DNA of 64,000 bases from the NCBI GenBank assembly GCA_002427735.1, contig DIYP01000018.1, positions 1-64,000 of the forward strand, in the 5' to 3' direction. Position numbers and translations under genes: made by a program. Positions 1 to 7,929 of this stretch are shown piece by piece; position 1 is the stretch's first letter, and each line of letters begins with the position of its first letter. The notes beneath the pieces were generated by a model. That model was given only the letters and a program-made list of their open reading frames with translations. It was not told where the DNA came from and made no database searches. Origin of the DNA: Flavobacteriales bacterium UBA6051 (GTDB taxonomy: Bacteria > Bacteroidota > Bacteroidia > Flavobacteriales_D > Crocinitomicaceae).

Positions 1-296
1 TAAATTTAGATTGGGCTTTTTTTGTTTATATCGCCTTTTCGCTCAAAAAAGTGCCGATTTGTATTCGCAATATCAATCGCATAACCTTTATAGATCACTT
101 CTTAGCTTCGCAGGCCTTAATCCTTCAAACTGAAGCGTAACTAACTAATACGAGTTTTTTTAAGCCTAACTTCAATGCGTTGTCGAGATTTGCTTATCAA
201 CATGCTCCAATGTGATTGTCATAATTGGATTGCAGCCAAAAGTAGATGATTTTCGCACTAAGAAGTCTGCCTAGGTAAAATCTGACCTAAGCTATT
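1..296. other. Left-edge intergenic stretch, no gene seen
   Basis: No open frame of convincing length or composition is present on either strand. A perfect -7 type element (TACTTTTG on the minus strand, 237-244) could drive a leftward transcript leaving the window, but no TTG sits at the expected -33 distance. A weak 5-bp inverted repeat (TAGGT/ACCTA, 272-289) lies just past the kinase gene and has no T-run, so I do not call it a terminator. Confidence 0.4.
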
Positions 297-1349
297 TTAG
301 TTTTCCTTTCTCGAAGAAGCTTTATCCAGGCTAAATGTAAACGTACTCCCAACGCCGATGGTGGAGCGCACATTTATTGTTTGTCCATGAGCTTCAATGA
401 TATGCTTTGCTATAGCCAAGCCAAGTCCTGAACCACCTTCATGTCTGTTTCTACTTTTTTCAACGCGGTAAAAGCGCTCGAACAAACGTGGGATATCACC
501 TTCTTCAATACCAGGGCCATTGTCAGAAACCTCAATAGTCACAATATCATTCATTGTATAGAAACGAACAACGGATTCCCCCTCCTCATGTCCATAAAGA
601 ATGGAGTTTTTAATCAAGTTTGTCAATACCTGACCAATCTTTACACGATCTGCAGAGACGAGAATTGGATCAAAGTCTTTGGCAAACTTTAGGGTGATTT
701 CTTTTTCTTGAGCCGTAATTTCAAGTTCTTCAAAAATTTCGTCAACCAGTTCCTTGATGTCAAATGAACGTTTTTCAATCTCGATCATATCAACCTCCAT
801 TTTGGTTATTTGATCAAGATCTTCCAAAATCGCAGTCATCCGCTCAGTTGCTTTGGATGCTCTTTCCAGGAAACGTCTATTCACATTTTCGTCTTCCAGA
901 CCTCCTTCTAATAAGGTGAGTATATAACCCTGAATGGAAAAAACAGGTGTTTTTAATTCATGCGCTAGATTTCCTAAAAACTCTCTTCGAAATTCCTCTT
1001 GCTCTTTTAGTTTGGAAATCTCGTCGATACGTTCTTCCGTCCACTTTTTTGTTTCCTGTTCAGCCTTTTCTATTACGTCTTCTCGAAGGTTAATGGGTTG
1101 ATTACTAGACAGGTTAAACTTTCCTTTCCGAATGGAACGATATAGTATTTTTAACTTCTCAGTTATAAAAAGCTTAATGAAGAAATAAAAGGCTACGTAG
1201 ACGGATATTCCAACAGCTATGGATAGAGATAATATAAACCACGTTGGAATCGCAAAGAAAAAACGACCCAAAAGAAGAACGATGAGTGTAACAAGACTCA
1301 CCATCGAACTTCCACCTAATAAAATATAAACCGGTCTAAGATTTCTCAA
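297..1349 (-). CDS. phoR: PhoR-like membrane sensor histidine kinase
   Basis: 350-aa inner-membrane histidine kinase, presumed partner of the PhoB-like regulator encoded just upstream. Two hydrophobic segments (about residues 7-29 and 36-60) are joined by only a few residues, so there is essentially no periplasmic sensor; that is typical of PhoR, which is usually gated through phosphate transporter/PhoU contacts. A charged coiled linker follows, then HisKA with phospho-acceptor His130 (LAHELKTP), N box NLIKNSILYG, G1 DNGPGIEEGD and G2 GGSGLGLAIA. The start is a TTG that overlaps the regulator's stop codon (TTGA), which implies translational coupling; the next ATG, 45 nt inside, would cut the first membrane segment. 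The Pho assignment rests on family resemblance and context, not on a unique motif. Confidence 0.82.
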   Translation of the reverse strand: MRNLRPVYILLGGSSMVSLVTLIVLLLGRFFFAIPTWFILSLSIAVGISVYVAFYFFIKLFITEKLKILYRSIRKGKFNLSSNQPINLREDVIEKAEQETKKWTEERIDEISKLKEQEEFRREFLGNLAHELKTPVFSIQGYILTLLEGGLEDENVNRRFLERASKATERMTAILEDLDQITKMEVDMIEIEKRSFDIKELVDEIFEELEITAQEKEITLKFAKDFDPILVSADRVKIGQVLTNLIKNSILYGHEEGESVVRFYTMNDIVTIEVSDNGPGIEEGDIPRLFERFYRVEKSRNRHEGGSGLGLAIAKHIIEAHGQTINVRSTIGVGSTFTFSLDKASSRKEN

Positions 1350-2029
1350 AACTCATTGAACGTATATCCGACTCCCTTAATAGTACGAATATAGTTATTA
1401 CCTAGCTTTTCTCTTAGTTTACGAATATGTACATCAATTGTTCTTGACCCAACGATGGTGTGATCTCCCCATACAAGACTCAAAATTTGGTCACGTGTGA
1501 ATACTTTTCCTGGCTTGCTTGCCAACAGTTCAAGCAATTCAAATTCTTTCTTGGGAAGTACAATCTTTTCACCATTAGATTCTACAAGGTATTTTTCCCG
1601 ATCAATGTGAATTTCCGCTTGATTTTCTTCTGTTTCCCCTGCATTTAACCTTCTTAATAAAGATTCAACTTTACTAACAAGTAATCTTGGTCGAATTGGT
1701 TTGGCAATATAATCGTCAGCTCCAGCCTCGTAACCTGCAATTTGAGAATAATCTTCGGCACGGGATGTTAAAAATGTAATAATGGGTTGTTCTAAACTTA
1801 AATCTTTGCGCAAGATCTGACAAGCTTCAATACCATCCATTTGAGGCATCATTACATCTAAAAATATCAACGATGGACGAATATCTTTTGCAAGACGAAT
1901 ACCTTCAATGGCATTATCTGCAGTAAAAACTCTATAACCTTCTTTCTTAAGATTGTAAGAAAGAAACTCGAGAATATCTGGTTCATCATCTACGAGTAAA
2001 ATTGAGTGGTTTTTGTTCGGTGATTCCAT
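1346..2029 (-). CDS. phoB: PhoB-like OmpR-family response regulator
   Basis: 227-aa two-domain regulator. The receiver domain has acidic residues VDDEPD, phospho-acceptor Asp58 (LIFLDVMMP) and Lys in IAKP; the C-terminal winged helix has the OmpR/PhoB signature (GSRTIDVHIRKLREKLG, GVGYTF). It probably activates phosphate-starvation genes when phosphorylated by the overlapping PhoR-like kinase. I chose the ATG at 2029, not an upstream in-frame start at 2071, because a perfect -7 element (2047-2054) lies between them and MESPNKNHSILLVDDEPD is a normal receiver start. A close paralogue lies 5 kb downstream (6770-7444). 11-bp-spaced TTAAT/TTAAC repeats upstream suggest autoregulation. Confidence 0.85.
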   Translation of the reverse strand: MESPNKNHSILLVDDEPDILEFLSYNLKKEGYRVFTADNAIEGIRLAKDIRPSLIFLDVMMPQMDGIEACQILRKDLSLEQPIITFLTSRAEDYSQIAGYEAGADDYIAKPIRPRLLVSKVESLLRRLNAGETEENQAEIHIDREKYLVESNGEKIVLPKKEFELLELLASKPGKVFTRDQILSLVWGDHTIVGSRTIDVHIRKLREKLGNNYIRTIKGVGYTFNEF

Positions 2030-2046
2030 TGGTTTTATCTTTTGTT

Positions 2047-2054
2047 CAAAGCTA
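2047..2054 (-). promoter_or_regulatory. -7 promoter element of phoB-phoR
   Basis: TAGCTTTG on the minus strand matches the bacteroidete -7 consensus TAnnTTTG and lies 18 nt before the phoB ATG. No TTG is present 19-21 nt upstream, which would fit a promoter needing an activator. Confidence 0.5.
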
Positions 2055-2118
2055 GAAAGTCCCCGACACAAGTAGATTGTAACATGTTTACTGTTAGGTT
2101 ATGAAATACGTAAAGCTT

Positions 2119-2148
2119 GTTAAGCGAATATTAATCTAACGCATTAAT
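2119..2148 (-). promoter_or_regulatory. Candidate Pho-box repeats upstream of phoB
   Basis: Read on the minus strand, TTAAT starts at 2134 and TTAAC at 2123, exactly 11 nt apart; a further TTAAT starts at 2147 (13 nt apart). The 11-bp period is the hallmark of PhoB-type tandem sites. Similar pairs occur before the lipoprotein, the receptor and ppk. Inference only. Confidence 0.4.
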
Positions 2149-2185
2149 GGAAGGAGGAAAACCTACTAAATCGGGATATAATTGA

Positions 2186-2209
2186 TTAACGTCTTAACAT
2201 ACGATTAAT
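2186..2209 (+). promoter_or_regulatory. Candidate Pho-box repeats upstream of lipoprotein gene
   Basis: TTAAC at 2186 and 2194 and TTAAT at 2205; the last two are 11 nt apart. A -7-like element (CAACTTTG, 2264-2271, one mismatch to TAnnTTTG) without a -33 TTG follows, so the gene may depend on an activator. Confidence 0.38.
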
Positions 2210-2312
2210 CTAATCATGACGTAAACATAAGCAAAACGAAAGGGTGGCATAAGGAAAAGGCCTCAACTTTGTGCCAACGAAAAATTGAAAATTAATTTTA
2301 TTACTGAAAACG

Positions 2313-3632
2313 ATGAAAGTAAATCGAATGAAACTAGGAATGATGTTGGTTGCTGCGTCATTAACAATGGGAGCTGTCTCTTGTAAGAAGAAAGGATGTA
2401 CAGATCCAACTGCTACTAACTACAACTCAGAAGCAGATAAAGATGATGGATCTTGTGAGTTCGCTCCTGATGAAACAGATCCTTATGAGAGATCAGGTTA
2501 TATCTCAGCTGATGAGACATGGTCTGCTTCTAACGTATATAAATTAAACGGTAAAGTAATCGTTCAGTCTGGTGTTACTTTAACAATTGAGCCAGGAACA
2601 ATCATTAAAGGATTTGAAGGTACTGGTACTGCTGCTTCAGCGTTGATCGTTGAGCAAGGAGGTATGATCAATGCTTGTGGTACTGCTGCTTCACCAATTA
2701 TCTTTACTTCTGTATTGGATAACATCCAACCAGGACAATTGACAGGAACTAACTTAACTGAGGCTGACCAAGGTCTTTGGGGTGGTTTGATGATTATGGG
2801 TAACGCACCTATCTCTGCTGGAGATGGAGATGTTGTTTCTCAAATCGAAGGAATTCCTGCTTCTGATTCTTACGGAGCATTCGGTGGTTCTAACGCAGCT
2901 GATAACTCTGGATCTTTGTGCTACATTTCTATCCGTCACGGAGGTGCTTTGATCGGTGCTGGTAACGAAATCAACGGATTGACACTTGGTGGTGTTGGAT
3001 CTGGAACTACAATTAACAACATCGAGGTTGTTTCTAACCTTGACGATGGTATTGAGTTCTTCGGTGGAACTGTTAACGTAACAAACTTGTTAATCGGATT
3101 CCAAGGAGATGATGGTGTTGATATTGACATGAACTACTCTGGTACTGTTACAAACTTCTTGGTTGTTAACGGATCAAACTCAGATGAAGGATTGGAAATT
3201 GATGGTCCAGAAGGAACAACTTACACTAGTGGATTGTTTACACTTCAAGATGGTACAGTTTACACTTTTGGAGGAACTGAAGCACGTGGTGATTTCAAAT
3301 CTAAGGCTCAAGGGAACATCAACAACGTTTCTATGGGACAAGCTAAGATCCGTGCATCTTACCAAAACGATTGTGTAGATCCAAAGACAGATGCATTCAC
3401 GCACTTGACTGATGGTTCACCAACATTGATCTTCACAGGTTCTCAGTTCTCTTCTGTATCTGTTTACAACGGATCAAATGCAGCTGATGGAACTACTCCA
3501 TGTTATAACGAAGGTGCAGCACCTGGTGACCAAACAGCAGCAGAATCAGCAATGACTTCAACTACTGCAACTGGTTGTGATGCTTCAGGATTTGCTTCTT
3601 GGACATGGGCTGGAGTTAACGGAAAACTTTAG
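2313..3632 (+). CDS. Exported lipoprotein with beta-helix-like body
   Basis: 439 aa, unknown function. A lipoprotein signal ends at the lipobox GAVSC (Cys24), followed by a Bacteroidota-typical CTDPTATNYN...DDGSCE calcium-loop-like segment. The rest is rich in Gly, Asn, Thr and Ser with short hydrophobic strands (for example VTLTIEPGTIIKGF, GGLMIMGNAPIS, NLLIGFQGDDGVDI), which looks like a right-handed beta-helix of the pectate-lyase type. It sits between the PhoB/PhoR pair and a large TonB-dependent receptor, so it may be that receptor's surface partner for a phosphorus-containing ligand; this is inference. Codon use is strikingly uniform (GGA, GCT, AAC, GTT), unlike its neighbours, suggesting very high expression. 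Followed by a strong terminator. Confidence 0.7.
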   Translation: MKVNRMKLGMMLVAASLTMGAVSCKKKGCTDPTATNYNSEADKDDGSCEFAPDETDPYERSGYISADETWSASNVYKLNGKVIVQSGVTLTIEPGTIIKGFEGTGTAASALIVEQGGMINACGTAASPIIFTSVLDNIQPGQLTGTNLTEADQGLWGGLMIMGNAPISAGDGDVVSQIEGIPASDSYGAFGGSNAADNSGSLCYISIRHGGALIGAGNEINGLTLGGVGSGTTINNIEVVSNLDDGIEFFGGTVNVTNLLIGFQGDDGVDIDMNYSGTVTNFLVVNGSNSDEGLEIDGPEGTTYTSGLFTLQDGTVYTFGGTEARGDFKSKAQGNINNVSMGQAKIRASYQNDCVDPKTDAFTHLTDGSPTLIFTGSQFSSVSVYNGSNAADGTTPCYNEGAAPGDQTAAESAMTSTTATGCDASGFASWTWAGVNGKL

Positions 3633-3639
3633 AAATATA

Positions 3640-3657
3640 CTTAACGTTTTCTTAACG
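3640..3657 (+). promoter_or_regulatory. Candidate Pho box upstream of TonB-dependent receptor
   Basis: Two identical heptamers CTTAACG start at 3640 and 3651, exactly 11 nt apart. This is the cleanest tandem pair in the window. It lies 44 nt before the receptor's -7 element, with a terminator hairpin in between. Confidence 0.45.
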
Positions 3658-3667
3658 TAATGATAGG

Positions 3668-3696
3668 AAAAGTCTACCGCACCGCGGTAGACTTTT
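3668..3696 (+). terminator. Rho-independent terminator after lipoprotein gene
   Basis: Perfect 13-bp stem (3668-3680 with 3684-3696) and a 3-nt loop (ACC), ending in TTTT. It separates the lipoprotein transcript from the receptor promoter that begins only a few bases later. Confidence 0.85.
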
Positions 3697-3700
3697 GTTA

Positions 3701-3708
3701 TATATTTG
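3701..3708 (+). promoter_or_regulatory. -7 promoter element of TonB-dependent receptor gene
   Basis: TATATTTG matches TAnnTTTG perfectly and is 29 nt before the ATG. The -33 position is inside the preceding terminator stem and has no TTG, consistent with activation from the CTTAACG tandem pair upstream. Confidence 0.55.
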
Positions 3709-3736
3709 CAGCGAATTAAACAAAAAATCATTCATA

Positions 3737-6721
3737 ATGATCAACAAAATTTTAACCCTTTTAACCGTTGTTTTGGTAGCTGGAACTGCGTTTGGTCAGG
3801 GAACAGTAAGGGGCGTTATTAAGGATAAAAGTAACGATGCACCAATCCCATTTGCGAAGGTGAAAGTAGAAGGAGTTAGTGCAGGTGCAAATTCTGATTT
3901 TGATGGAGAATATGAATTGAAATTAGCAGCGGGAAATTACACGTTGGTTTTCTCGATGTCACTTGATGGTTTCGTCGATCAGAAAAAAGAAGTGACTGTT
4001 GTTAATGATGAAGTACTGGTTCTCAATGTTGATCTATCCAAGGATAAAGCAGTTCAACAATTAGGAGAGATTAAAGTGGTTGCTCAAAAAGTAGAAGGGG
4101 CGAAAACTGTTGCCGCTGATGATGCTCGAAGAAGAGATGAAAAAGGAGCAACTGAAGGGGTAACGGATGAACAAATGAAAGAGAAAGGTGTGACTACAGC
4201 AATTGAAGCTGTTCAAATGGCTCCTGGTATATCAGTTGAAGATGGAAAAAGCGTTTACGTTCGTGGACTTGGGGATCGATATACGAAAACAATATTGAAC
4301 GGAATGGAGATTCCTGGTCTGGATCCGGACCGAAACTCTGTACAGATGGATATCTTTCCGTCTGCTGTAATTGATAACATTACAGTTTATAAGACATTTA
4401 TTCCACACTTATCAGGTGATTTTACTGGTGGACTTGTGGACATTACAACTAAGGACTTTCCAACAGATAGAACGCTTTATGCTAAAATCGGTTTGGGATA
4501 TAATACAGCGGCAACATTTAATAAGGATTATATCGGTTACAAAGGTGGAGCGATTGATTTTCTTGGTTTTGATGATGGAACACGCGCTTTGCCAGTAAGA
4601 CAAACGGATCAGTTTCCAAACGTTGCTACACAGGATCCCAAATTGGCGAAATTGACAGCGCAGTTCAACAGAACAATGGCTGCTGAGCAGATGTCTAACT
4701 TCTTTGATCAGAATTACTCTTTTGCTTACGGTGATCGATTGAAGAAGTCAGGTAGCAAATTAACCTATGGATACAATTTCGTTTTGAACTATAGAAATAC
4801 ACACCGTTTCTATGATGATGTTCAGTACAGTGAATATCGTTTGGAATGGGATGATGGACGACCACTAGATGAATTAGAGAAGTCCAGAGTATCGACAGGT
4901 GTACAAGCAGATAACAATATTATTTGGACAGCGCTGTTAGGCCAATCAGTGAAGTTCAAACGATCTAAGATTGGTTTGACGTTATTCCATACCCAGAATG
5001 GAATGTCTTCTACGGCTATGTTGGAGGAGGAGAACTTTGAAGATAACCCTGCAAAAATGGAGAAAACGACATTGCAGTATACGCAACGATCGATTTCAAA
5101 TGCGAACATTTCAGGGCGACATTTCTTAGATACATTGGGTAAGTGGAAACTAGATTGGAAAATTAGCCCAACGTACTCTTTAATTAAAGATCCTGACATC
5201 CGTTCAACGGCTCTTGTATATACAGAGGACGAAAATGGAAATCGATCATATGAATTTGATCAGGCAGTTGGAGCGCAGATTATTCGAATTTGGCGTGAAC
5301 TGGCAGAATACAATGTTGGAGGACGTTTCGATATGACGCGTACCTTCAAAATGAAAGATGATAGAAAAAGTGAGTTAGCCTTCGGTGCTTCTAATACATA
5401 CAAGGCGAGATCTTTCGAGATCCTTCGTTACCTTTTCGATTATAGAAACATTGGAAATACGGAATTGAGCAATAATCCAGATTGGTATTTCCAGGATGAA
5501 AACCTTTGGACTACTGATGCTGATACTGGTGTTCATATCAGTGTACCGGATGCTTACGAGCCTGCTAATATTTTTGATGCACGCCAGAACGTTGTTGGTG
5601 CATACGTTATGAATGAACATGCATTTACAAAGTCTTTCAAAGCAACGTACGGAGCAAGATTGGAAAATGCGAAGAACTGGTTTACTGGTGAAAACAGTGA
5701 TGGTACGCGTAAATATGTAGATACTTTAGTATTGGATGAGTGGAATGTTCTTCCATCTGTGAACCTTGTTTATAAGATTGAAAAGCCAAAGGACAGTGTG
5801 CATCTCGCACGTTATACGAATATTCGTGCAGCTTACGCAACAACGGTTGCCAGACCATCTTTTAAGGAGAAGTCATTGGCACAGATATTTGACCCATTAC
5901 AAGGGCGTACATTCAACGGTAATCTTGACTTAGATCAAACAACGATTCACAACTTTGATTTGCGATGGGAGTACTTCTTTGGAAGAACAGAGTTGATTTC
6001 GGCAAGTGCTTTCTATAAGCGTTTCATTGATCCTATCGAAATGGTATTGTACAATGCGGCACCTACGAATATTCAGCCATTGAACTCAGGAGACGCCGAT
6101 GTATTAGGAGGAGAGGTAGAGATCAGAAAAGCGATTGGTTTCAACAAGCCTGAAAAGAAACATCTTAGTTGGATGGTTGGAGCGAACTTCACGTATGTTT
6201 ATTCACGTGTGAATATGAACGATACATATATCACAACAGGAAACATTACAAAGACGGAAAAGCAAATTCGTGAAGAGAATGCGCGTGAAGGGGAAGTGAT
6301 AGGTGATTATCGTCCACTTTACGGTCAGTCACCGTATATCGTAAATGCTTTTACAACATTCAGAAATGACTCAATAGGTTTGACGCTTAACGTAACATAT
6401 AACGTTCAAGGGAAGAAGTTGGCTGTAATCGGAAGTGGACGTTACCCAGATGTTTTCGAACAACCATTCCACAGTCTTACGCTGAAAGCTTCCAAGACAC
6501 TCGGTGCTGAGCAGTATTGGAAAGTTAGTTTGACAGCGAAGAACTTATTGCTGAATGTGCGCAGAAGAATGTATGAGTCGCACAATGCCACAAGCCAGGT
6601 ATATAGTTCTTTCAACCCGGGAATGCAGATCTCTGCTTCAGTTTCTTACTCACTTCAAGGAAAAGCTAAGAAGGATAAAAAGACAAAAGCAAAAGAAGCA
6701 GCAGAAGACAAGAAACTTTAG
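3737..6721 (+). CDS. TonB-dependent outer-membrane receptor
   Basis: 994-aa outer-membrane transporter from the ATG at 3737. A TTG 42 nt upstream overlaps the terminator and would spoil the signal peptide (MINKILTLLTVVLVAGTAFG). After the signal comes a carboxypeptidase-regulatory-like beta domain (about residues 20-110; GTVRGVIKDKSNDAPIPFAK), then a plug domain with VYVRGLGDRYTKTILNG and VDITTKDFP, then a roughly 700-residue barrel. The C-terminus ends in a lysine-rich tail rather than the usual terminal aromatic strand. No SusD-like partner is adjacent; the lipoprotein before it is the likely companion. The position between two PhoB-like genes suggests uptake of a phosphorus compound; the substrate cannot be read from sequence. 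Confidence 0.88.
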   Translation: MINKILTLLTVVLVAGTAFGQGTVRGVIKDKSNDAPIPFAKVKVEGVSAGANSDFDGEYELKLAAGNYTLVFSMSLDGFVDQKKEVTVVNDEVLVLNVDLSKDKAVQQLGEIKVVAQKVEGAKTVAADDARRRDEKGATEGVTDEQMKEKGVTTAIEAVQMAPGISVEDGKSVYVRGLGDRYTKTILNGMEIPGLDPDRNSVQMDIFPSAVIDNITVYKTFIPHLSGDFTGGLVDITTKDFPTDRTLYAKIGLGYNTAATFNKDYIGYKGGAIDFLGFDDGTRALPVRQTDQFPNVATQDPKLAKLTAQFNRTMAAEQMSNFFDQNYSFAYGDRLKKSGSKLTYGYNFVLNYRNTHRFYDDVQYSEYRLEWDDGRPLDELEKSRVSTGVQADNNIIWTALLGQSVKFKRSKIGLTLFHTQNGMSSTAMLEEENFEDNPAKMEKTTLQYTQRSISNANISGRHFLDTLGKWKLDWKISPTYSLIKDPDIRSTALVYTEDENGNRSYEFDQAVGAQIIRIWRELAEYNVGGRFDMTRTFKMKDDRKSELAFGASNTYKARSFEILRYLFDYRNIGNTELSNNPDWYFQDENLWTTDADTGVHISVPDAYEPANIFDARQNVVGAYVMNEHAFTKSFKATYGARLENAKNWFTGENSDGTRKYVDTLVLDEWNVLPSVNLVYKIEKPKDSVHLARYTNIRAAYATTVARPSFKEKSLAQIFDPLQGRTFNGNLDLDQTTIHNFDLRWEYFFGRTELISASAFYKRFIDPIEMVLYNAAPTNIQPLNSGDADVLGGEVEIRKAIGFNKPEKKHLSWMVGANFTYVYSRVNMNDTYITTGNITKTEKQIREENAREGEVIGDYRPLYGQSPYIVNAFTTFRNDSIGLTLNVTYNVQGKKLAVIGSGRYPDVFEQPFHSLTLKASKTLGAEQYWKVSLTAKNLLLNVRRRMYESHNATSQVYSSFNPGMQISASVSYSLQGKAKKDKKTKAKEAAEDKKL

Positions 6722-6734
6722 ACAAATTATTATG

Positions 6735-6770
6735 AATTAAAAAGGGAGCCGAAAAGCTCCCTTTTTAATT
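6735..6770. terminator. Bidirectional terminator between receptor and regulator
   Basis: Perfect 15-bp stem (6735-6749 with 6756-6770), six-base loop, with A-run and T-run on either side, so it can end both the receptor transcript and the convergent regulator transcript. It touches the stop codon of the regulator. Confidence 0.88.
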
Positions 6771-7444
6771 TATTCGTTTTCGAGGTATTTATAACCGACC
6801 CCTTTTATTGTCTTAATACAATCGTCGCCTAACTTCTCTCGAAGTTTTCGAATGTGAACATCAATGGTTCTATTACCTACAACCACGCCTGCTCCCCATA
6901 CTTTGTCGAGGATTACATCACGTTCAAATACTTTTCCTGGTTTTGATGCAAGTAAGGAAAGTAACTCAAATTCCTTTCTTGGGAACTGAATGTCTTCGCC
7001 GTCTTTGATTACGAGATACCGGTCTCGGTCAATAATAAGCGAATTATTGGGTGTCTCTTTAACACCAGGTGGAGTTACATTCCTTCTAAGGATAGCTTTG
7101 ATGCGGCCAATAAGAACTCGTGGTTTTATCGGCTTAGCTACATAGTCATCTGCTCCTGCATCAAATCCTGCTATTTGACTGTAGTCTTCGTTCCGAGCTG
7201 TTAAGAAGCAAATGCAGCAGGCTTTTGTAATCTCATTTGACCTCAATTGCTCACACACTTCGATACCATCCATTTCCGGCATCATTACATCTAATAAGAT
7301 CAAATCTGGAATATGCTTATTGGCTTTTGCTATTCCTTCTCTTCCGCTCGAGGCTGCATAAACTATATAGCCCTCTTTTTCAAGATTATATTGAAGTAAA
7401 TCACGGATATCATCTTCGTCGTCGATAATAAGTATAGTCTCCAT
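6770..7444 (-). CDS. Second PhoB-like response regulator (no adjacent kinase)
   Basis: 224-aa OmpR-family regulator closely resembling the first PhoB-like protein: same receiver signatures (IDDEDDIRD, phospho-acceptor Asp52 in LILLDVMMPEMDG, YVAKPIKPR) and nearly the same DNA-recognition region (GNRTIDVHIRKLREKLGDD, TIKGVGYKYLE). It has no histidine kinase beside it, so it either shares the PhoR-like kinase 5 kb away or is paired elsewhere. The two probably arose by duplication; because the recognition helices are almost the same they may bind the same sites. No clear promoter; the 5' region is AT-rich. Confidence 0.83.
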   Translation of the reverse strand: METILIIDDEDDIRDLLQYNLEKEGYIVYAASSGREGIAKANKHIPDLILLDVMMPEMDGIEVCEQLRSNEITKACCICFLTARNEDYSQIAGFDAGADDYVAKPIKPRVLIGRIKAILRRNVTPPGVKETPNNSLIIDRDRYLVIKDGEDIQFPRKEFELLSLLASKPGKVFERDVILDKVWGAGVVVGNRTIDVHIRKLREKLGDDCIKTIKGVGYKYLENE

Positions 7445-7687
7445 TCCTCGATGTTAATGTTTTTTGATAGCAATATTTAAGAAAGATAAAGATAATCTTG
7501 GAATCTTAATTCATGTAAATAACAAAAAAAAACAACAACTTGCTAAAACGGTTTACTAAGGAAAATACTACGAACACTAACAAATTCAGGTCATTAGCAA
7601 TTTAGGATGAATGAATACCATTTCACCTAAGCTTGCTACTCTTACTTTGCTAAATTCAGGTGGCCGAAAAAAAAAACTAAAGAAGCC

Positions 7688-7717
7688 TTTGTTATGTAAA
7701 TTCAAGTGTTAACTTTG
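7688..7717 (+). promoter_or_regulatory. Promoter of candidate small RNA
   Basis: TTTG (7688-7691), an 18-nt spacer, then TAACTTTG (7710-7717), a perfect match to the -7 consensus TAnnTTTG. Transcription would start near 7724. Confidence 0.5.
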
Positions 7718-7723
7718 GTATTG

Positions 7724-7791
7724 TAGTAGTAGGTTAGGTTGATTAGTGTAATGGGAGCTTGAACGCCAGTTCATAGCTCCCATTCTTTTTT
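7724..7791 (+). ncRNA. Candidate trans-acting small RNA, about 65 nt
   Basis: A bacteroidete-type promoter at 7688-7717 and a rho-independent terminator at 7751-7790 define a short transcript with no open frame. It would have about 27 nt of unstructured, G/T-rich 5' sequence, a possible base-pairing seed, followed by the terminator hairpin. It lies between the second PhoB-like gene and the Na/Pi transporter, so a phosphate role is possible but unsupported. The boundaries are inferred; no covariance or expression data were available. Confidence 0.4.
7751..7790 (+). terminator. Terminator of candidate small RNA
   Basis: Stem of 9 bp (ATGGGAGCT 7751-7759 with AGCTCCCAT 7775-7783) extended inside by TGAAC/GTTCA, a 4-nt loop and a one-base bulge, followed by TCTTTTTT. 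Only the plus strand has the T-run. Confidence 0.8.
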
Positions 7792-7880
7792 ATGCGAGTT
7801 TTATTCCTTGTGATTATATCAACATTGTCCTTTCGAAGGTTCTATTGCTCGCATGATTTCGACTCTTATATTGGACAAAG

Positions 7881-7902
7881 AAAAAAGGGAACCGAAGCTC
7901 CC
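7881..7902 (-). terminator. Terminator of Na/Pi-cotransporter gene
   Basis: On the minus strand a GGGAGC/GTTCCC stem with one mismatch and loop TTCG (7887-7902) is followed by a T-run (7881-7886, extending further after one C). Confidence 0.65.
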
Positions 7903-7929
7903 ATTCTCATTATTTTATAGAATATAAAA

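Larger units (their letters stand above)
7445..7929. other. 485-bp intergenic region with candidate small RNA
   Basis: No protein-coding frame stands out. On the plus strand there is a good promoter (7688-7717) followed about 35-75 nt later by a strong terminator that has no upstream plus-strand gene. On the minus strand a terminator (7881-7902) ends the phosphate transporter transcript. The motif AGCTCCCATTCT occurs in both terminators (7775 and 7896). Confidence 0.6.

Noticed and set aside
7451..7520. TTAAC/TTAAA elements upstream of the second PhoB-like gene
   Set aside because: Spacing is 23 nt or irregular, not 11; not counted as a Pho box.
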